Made by a program: the position numbers and the translations under genes
Shown: positions 59,237 to 64,000 of the stretch, piece by piece
Layout: each line of letters starts with the position of its first letter
Position numbering within the stretch: the stretch's first letter is position 1
The notes under the pieces: generated by a model
Told to the model about the DNA's origin: nothing
What the model saw: the letters and a program-made list of their open reading frames with translations, nothing else
The model's database searches: none
Assembly: GCF_033807575.1 (NCBI RefSeq)
Contig: NC_084703.1
Coordinates: 15,872,001-15,936,000, forward strand
DNA from: Cydia pomonella
Taxonomy: Eukaryota; Arthropoda; Insecta; Lepidoptera; Tortricidae
Direction of reading: 5' to 3'
Length of the DNA stretch: 64,000 nucleotides

Positions 59237-61935
59237 TTTATTTAAACTTTATTGCACAATACATGAAGAGTACAAATGGCGGACTTAATGCCAGAAGGCA
59301 TTCTCTACCAGTCAACCATGAGCCAAACCGAAAGATCATGAGGACGACCTTTAAGCTTGTCAAACAGATGCTTGCGCAACATGCGCTTGAAGGAGAATTT
59401 GTTCTGGGCTTGTCTCATAGAGAGAGGAAGATCATTCCACAGCCGGATTGCCTGAATGTTGAAGGAATTCGACATGAAACCTGTACGATGTCGAGGGAAA
59501 ATAAGTTGAAGGCTACGGGAGGTTCGGAGATCAGTGCCGGGGCGCGGAGTAACAAATTTGAATTCGGAACGAAGGTAATCAGGGACTGAAGGATCAAATA
59601 AAATTGAAAACAAAGTGCAGAGAATACGCAAGGATCGACGTTCACGAATAGGGAGCCAGTTAAGTTTTTTGCGATAAGCGGAGATATGGTTGTATTTTCG
59701 GAGTCCAAAGATAAACCGGATACAATTGTTAAGTTACCGATCGAACTTGGTTAGGTAAGCTTGAGAGAGATTGCTGTAACACACATCTGCATAATCCAGG
59801 ATGGGCAGACCGAGGGCTTGGACAAGAAGAGTCTTAGTGCAGGTCGGGAGAAAATGTTTAAACCGATAGAGTGCTCTTAGAGTATTGGTCACTCTACGAC
59901 AAACGTCAGACACCTGAGGATCCCAGATCAGCCCACTATCGATTATCAACCCCAGGTTCTTCCCTTGCGGCACAAAAGTTATATCTACTTGCTCATACTG
60001 GATAGGGGCTATAGCTAAGTAGGTACGTCGTGTCCGTCAAAGATAGCAAGCGCGCACTACCAAGTATGATGGCCTGACATTTGGTGGGGTTGACTGCAAT
60101 GCCATAACAACGTGACCAGGTAGATATGAAGTTAAGATCTGCGTTCAAATTAGCAATAGCTCGATCAAAATCGTCGGTACTTGCTTGAGTGTATAGCTGC
60201 AAGACGTCGGCATACAAATGGTAGGAGCATTTAATCTTAACGGTAATGAGATTAATAAAAATGGAGAAAAGCAGTGGGGAGAGAATGCCGCCCTGTGGAA
60301 CCCCAGATTGGAGTTCACACCAGTCCGAAGAAGATCTGTCAGCCTGAACTAACTGATGACGGTCACGGAGATAGGAAGGATAGGAAGCAAACCATTCAGT
60401 CACAGATGATGAAATGTTCACATTCTTAAGAAAAGCCAATAGTAAATCGTGATCTACCGCATTAAACGCGTTAGAGAAGTCGATAAGAACCAACACTGTA
60501 AGCAGCGAAGAGCCCATACCGATCCTCACGTCTTCGACCACTTTGAGCAAGGCGGTAGAAGTGCCGTGGCCACGACGAAATCCGGACTGAAGTGGCCAAA
60601 GCAGATTAGAGAATATGTGGTGAGATAACTGTGGCTTCCAAGATTTTTTACAAAAAGGGTAGAACTGAAATGGGACGAAATTTTTTAAGTGAACTGGGAT
60701 TGAAAATTTTAAGTATATGCCCAAAATCATCGTCCTACTTAATTCATCATGACCTACAGCGTTGAATTTAACAGACGTTATTACCTTGCGAGTTTCATCA
60801 TTTGTGACCGGGGTGAAATAGAAAGTTTTATTAGAAATACAGGGCAAGGCATTGATATGTGAAATACTATGAACTTTAGTGGCGGGATCTAGTGAAGAAG
60901 GCTTGGCAAAGTGCACGTTTAAGTCATTTAATGAAAACGAATAAGTTGAAAAAGAAAAGTTATTAGAAAAATTGTTAGATTTGGCCACACCAATAGATTT
61001 TAAAAATTTCCATGTCTCGGCAGGGGATGACATGGCAATGTTGTCATGAATGTGTTTCCGTTTAGCTGCTCTTTCCATCTGGTTGCACTTGTTCCTAGCC
61101 ATTTTAAATGTACACCAATTTTCTTCGCAACGATTGCGCTTAAATTTACGAAACGCCTGATCCCGCCGCGTCATCGCAATGTGGACGGCTCGGGTGACCC
61201 ACGGCGCAGGTGGGCGTTTAAGTTAGACTGTTCGGACCGACGCGTGTCTATCAAAAAGATTTAAGACCGACAAGTTCAAAGACGCCACCGCCTCATCGGA
61301 CGGACGACTACTCAGTCGCATGTGCGTCACGCTTTGAGGCCCCTATGTCAAGTCTAGCAAAACTACGCAGTTGAACAGACACACGATGCACCTTAGGGGG
61401 TCGAATACGGTAGCTCAGATAAATGAGGTCGTGGTGTGAAAAACCAGGGGCAGAGAGTTGGCCAACCATATTGACGCGTTCGGTGTAGGAAAAGATAGCA
61501 AGGTCCAACCAGGAGTCTGACGTGTCAGTGTTATGATGCGTAGGAAATAGAGGTAGTACTGAAAGGTCAGCAGATTCAACAATAGCATTTAGTTTGCGCG
61601 TCCTGAGGCTATTCTTCATGAGATCAGTATTAAAATCACCTAAAATTATCAGATGTGTGTAATCAGCGCTAAGTGAAAAAAGAATACATTCCAGATCTGT
61701 GAAATTATCAACACTAGGCGGACAATAGAAAACTCCTAGTGCAACTTTAGTACCTGAAATACTAACCTCCAGTATTAAGTACTCCACAGATCCAGAGAAC
61801 AAAGACGGAGATGAACAAATAATTTTGAAAGAGATGTTACTGCGGAGGTAAATGGCAACACCACCGTCACCCTTACCTATGCGGCCGTTGCGCAGTAACA
61901 CAAAACCGGGTAGACCGAAGGAAGTGGAATCAAGA
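59237..61935 (-). mobile_element. APE-type LINE (CR1/Jockey-like), 5'-truncated and inactivated
   Basis: Read on the - strand. The endonuclease part (61935-61308) has GDGGVAIYLRSNISF, ILGDFNTDLM and FSHHDLIYL, where SDHD is usual. The reverse transcriptase (61174-59993) has QSGFRRGHGTSTALLKVVED, LIDFSNAFNAVDHDLLL, SGVPQGGILSPLLFSIFIN and YHLYADVLQLY, with Val replacing the second catalytic Asp of YADD. The thumb and tail follow at 59973-59734 and 59631-59305 in other frames, ending SVWLMVDW. The 3' UTR ends GTGCAATAAAGTTTAAATAA near 59237. Frame changes plus two mutated active sites show it is dead. Confidence 0.88.
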
Positions 61936-62334
61936 AATCAAGAAAGAAATATGTAGGTAACAAAAGGCGGACTTATCGCTAAACAGCGATCTCTTCCAGA
62001 CAACCTTCAGATAGTGAAATGACGAACGTAATCAAGTAAGTAAGTTATCCTTAAAAGATAGACATTCAACATCGACCATACATTGTATTGTTATAGCTCA
62101 AACGGATTAGACAGCGTTTTCGATTTAAGCTCCTGGCCAGCGTGATTTTTTCCGACAACATCGTTATATTTCAACCAATTTACACAAAACCTTAACAAGT
62201 TATATACCTAAACCTTCTTCAAGAATCACTCGTTTGATAGATGAAAGTCGTATGAAAATCCGTTCAGTAGTTTTTAGTTTTGAAGTAGTTTTATAAGATG
62301 TAGTGAATTGACGTTTTTCCCTAGATTTGCGGAT
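61936..62334. other. Sequence with a repeat-like segment
   Basis: 62160-62300 (GAAAATCCGTTCAGTAGTTT and neighbours) resembles a dispersed insect repeat I have seen before but cannot name. No gene. Confidence 0.35.
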
Positions 62335-62500
62335 GCTAGGTTGCATGAAAGTCGTGCACATAGCGAATAAGATCGCCTCGCTTCCTTCTGTCCTCCAATG
62401 TTCTAAAACCTACTAATTCCTGAAGCCGTTCTTCATATTGCTTGTCTTTTAATGAAGCAACCATTTTAGTTGCTCTTCGCTGTACTTTTTCCAACAATCA
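62335..62500 (-). mobile_element. LINE RT C-terminal remnant
   Basis: The - strand reads LLEKVQRRATKMVASLKDKQ, YEERLQELVGFRTLEDRRKR and GDLIRYVHDF before a stop. This is the conserved tail region of CR1/Jockey-type LINE polymerases. Only about 55 codons remain. It may belong to the same family as 57640-57790. Confidence 0.75.
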
Positions 62501-63466
62501 GATTTTTTTAAAGTAGATTCTAATACACAAATTATGTACGTATCTTCGGTGGTGGTCACCACCGGTTCACTGGATCGTTTTTGGGTAAAGATAAGGATGC
62601 CCCATCTGAACAGTTAGTAGCTACAGTGGCGGTCCAAAAGTACCTACAATACGACAGAGTACATGGGCATAAAATTAAATATTGAGTTTATTCTAAATGA
62701 CTTTTACTAGGGGACCAATCGCGAAAAAGAATAAGGTTAACCCTTGACGCATACATAATGTATGAAACTACCTATGAAATTCACCATACAAAAGCTTTAC
62801 AATTTAAATAAGCGGCTAGCCTTTAAACTCCAACTTCAACCAACCAACTCTTTAAATAATTATGCACCACATCCCGACTTTGATTGACATCTCTTTTGGA
62901 TTTAAATTTCCCCAATCAACTTTCACATGAGTCTTAATTTAATTTAAAAAGTCTTAAACCAACATTTCTAACCGCGTTTTAACTTCTACGGTTGGATTTG
63001 GTTAATTTATTTATTTGTCTGCATATGGTCTGGTGGGATTATCCTCGGAGAGCGCACGTGGGCCGGCGCGCGGCGGCCGCGCGCCTGACACGCGCCGCGC
63101 TCGCTGCCCAAGTGCCTGGAACATGTACCGACTCCTTTGCAAAAACTTTTTCTAACTACAATTAATTAATCCGTGTCGTGAACTACATTCAAACACTGTC
63201 ATTATAGTGGCGGTGCGTTTCGCTGAATATACTTATACGCGTTCCAAGTAATAACAAGGCAGCTCCCTGCGAGCTTGTAATTTTGAGGATGTTGAACTTC
63301 TCTCATAAACCTGTTTTTTTTTAAGTTCTTCTAAAGATACAAATGTGGCTGAACTTGCAGTACACGTGGACTTACCGATCTTGCATCTTGCCAATCTCAG
63401 TTGCCTGTTTTTGTACGTTTGGTCGTGCAATGAATAAAGAATGAGGTTTTTCTAGAGGGACTACAA
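62501..63466. other. Intergenic sequence
   Basis: A CG-rich island lies at about 63045-63115 with GGCCGGCGCGCGGCGGCCGC. No gene was recognised. Confidence 0.4.
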
Positions 63467-63748
63467 TATACACCGTGTTTTTTTTTAATTTACTTTAATT
63501 TCGAGAGTGCATTCCTGAGCTTAAATTAAGTAACTTTCTCAAAGACACCGGTATTCTCATTAACTCCATTTCGGAAATAATCAATAATTCATTTTTATCT
63601 TATAAGGCCCTTACGTTACGAGCGTATACATTTGCCTTAGTGTCTGTTTGTCCTAAACGTAAGTACCATCTCGGACGATTGATGTTCAAAATGACATTGA
63701 TGTCAGTTTTCAATTGTTTGGTTGAATTAAATATAATGCCCGTGTTCG
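63467..63748 (-). mobile_element. TACACCGTG MITE, copy 5, truncated
   Basis: It is inverted relative to copies 1-4. It starts TATACACCGTGTTTTT, runs through GCATTCCTGAGCTTAAATTA, and stops at about AATGCCCGTGTT, where the rest of the family (TACAACAACGC and onward) should continue. About 190 bp are missing. Confidence 0.82.
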
Positions 63749-64000
63749 GATCCCTTTGTTTGACATAATTATTGAAAGTCATAATGTAATGATAGTCATA
63801 TTATCATTAGTCATAACTCTGAAACCGTTAACTTTTCAGGAATTTCCTTAGATTATCCTATAGATAGGTTAGGTTAGGTTAGGTTTGTTTTATGGCAATC
63901 CTGAAAAGTTACGCGTTTCTGAGAAAAACCAAATTATGACTAACGAAAATGCGGACAAACAATACATTATGACTTAAAACTTTATGGGAAACAATAGAGA
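63749..64000. repeat. AT-rich inverted-repeat sequence with TTAGG run
   Basis: GTCATAATGTAATG near 63778 and CATTATGACT near 63965 are roughly inverted, as are TTAACTTTTCAGGA (63828) and TCCTGAAAAGTTA (63899), suggesting a palindromic element. Between them TTAGG occurs three times in tandem, near 63866-63883. Confidence 0.5.

Overview
The window looks like nuclear DNA of a moth or butterfly (Lepidoptera). Spliced genes with GT/AG introns sit in AT-rich sequence packed with small inverted-repeat elements, a tRNA-headed SINE and LINE remnants of kinds I associate with lepidopteran genomes. There are no bacterial-style operons.

Three host genes can be assembled exon by exon. (1) The 3' half of a LON-domain/RING-finger (LONRF-type) gene lies on the + strand, with five coding exons between 5329 and 9921; its RING/TPR exons must lie left of the window. 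(2) A complete ZDHHC16-type palmitoyltransferase gene lies on the + strand at 16524..18948, with five coding exons and 383 aa. (3) A complete Fer2 (PTF1A-like) bHLH transcription-factor gene lies on the - strand at 51430..44065, with six coding exons and 219 aa. In all three, intron phases join cleanly and the family motifs run across the splice junctions. The genes are not obviously related in function.

The rest is mostly mobile or repetitive DNA. From left to right: a short tandem array of a hairpin MITE (478-905); a 3.27-kb foldback-like structure made of two opposed arrays of a 120-bp satellite (926-4192); an R2-type LINE fragment inside a LONRF intron (5565-7535); several MITEs, one with a TAA target duplication; a 1.8-kb inverted-repeat element holding a 285-bp tandem repeat (14141-15915); a MITE carrying a second, hAT-type MITE with an 8-bp target duplication (21574-22152); and a 5'-truncated D34D mariner with one frameshift (22864-23981).

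The largest feature is a direct tandem duplication of about 9.59 kb (24017-33608 and 33609-43200). The two copies seem to differ only in homopolymer lengths, so it is either extremely recent or an assembly artefact. To its right come the Fer2 gene, whose introns are full of MITEs and SINEs, further MITEs, a Dong/R4-like LINE 3' end bordered on both sides by (TAA)n (58167-59166), and an antisense APE-type LINE with damaged endonuclease and reverse-transcriptase motifs (59237-61935).

I did not find a convincing new multi-gene system. The most unusual structures are the foldback satellite, the 9.59-kb duplication and the nested or tandem MITE arrangements. Element ends and repeat identities were judged by eye and may be off by a few bases.
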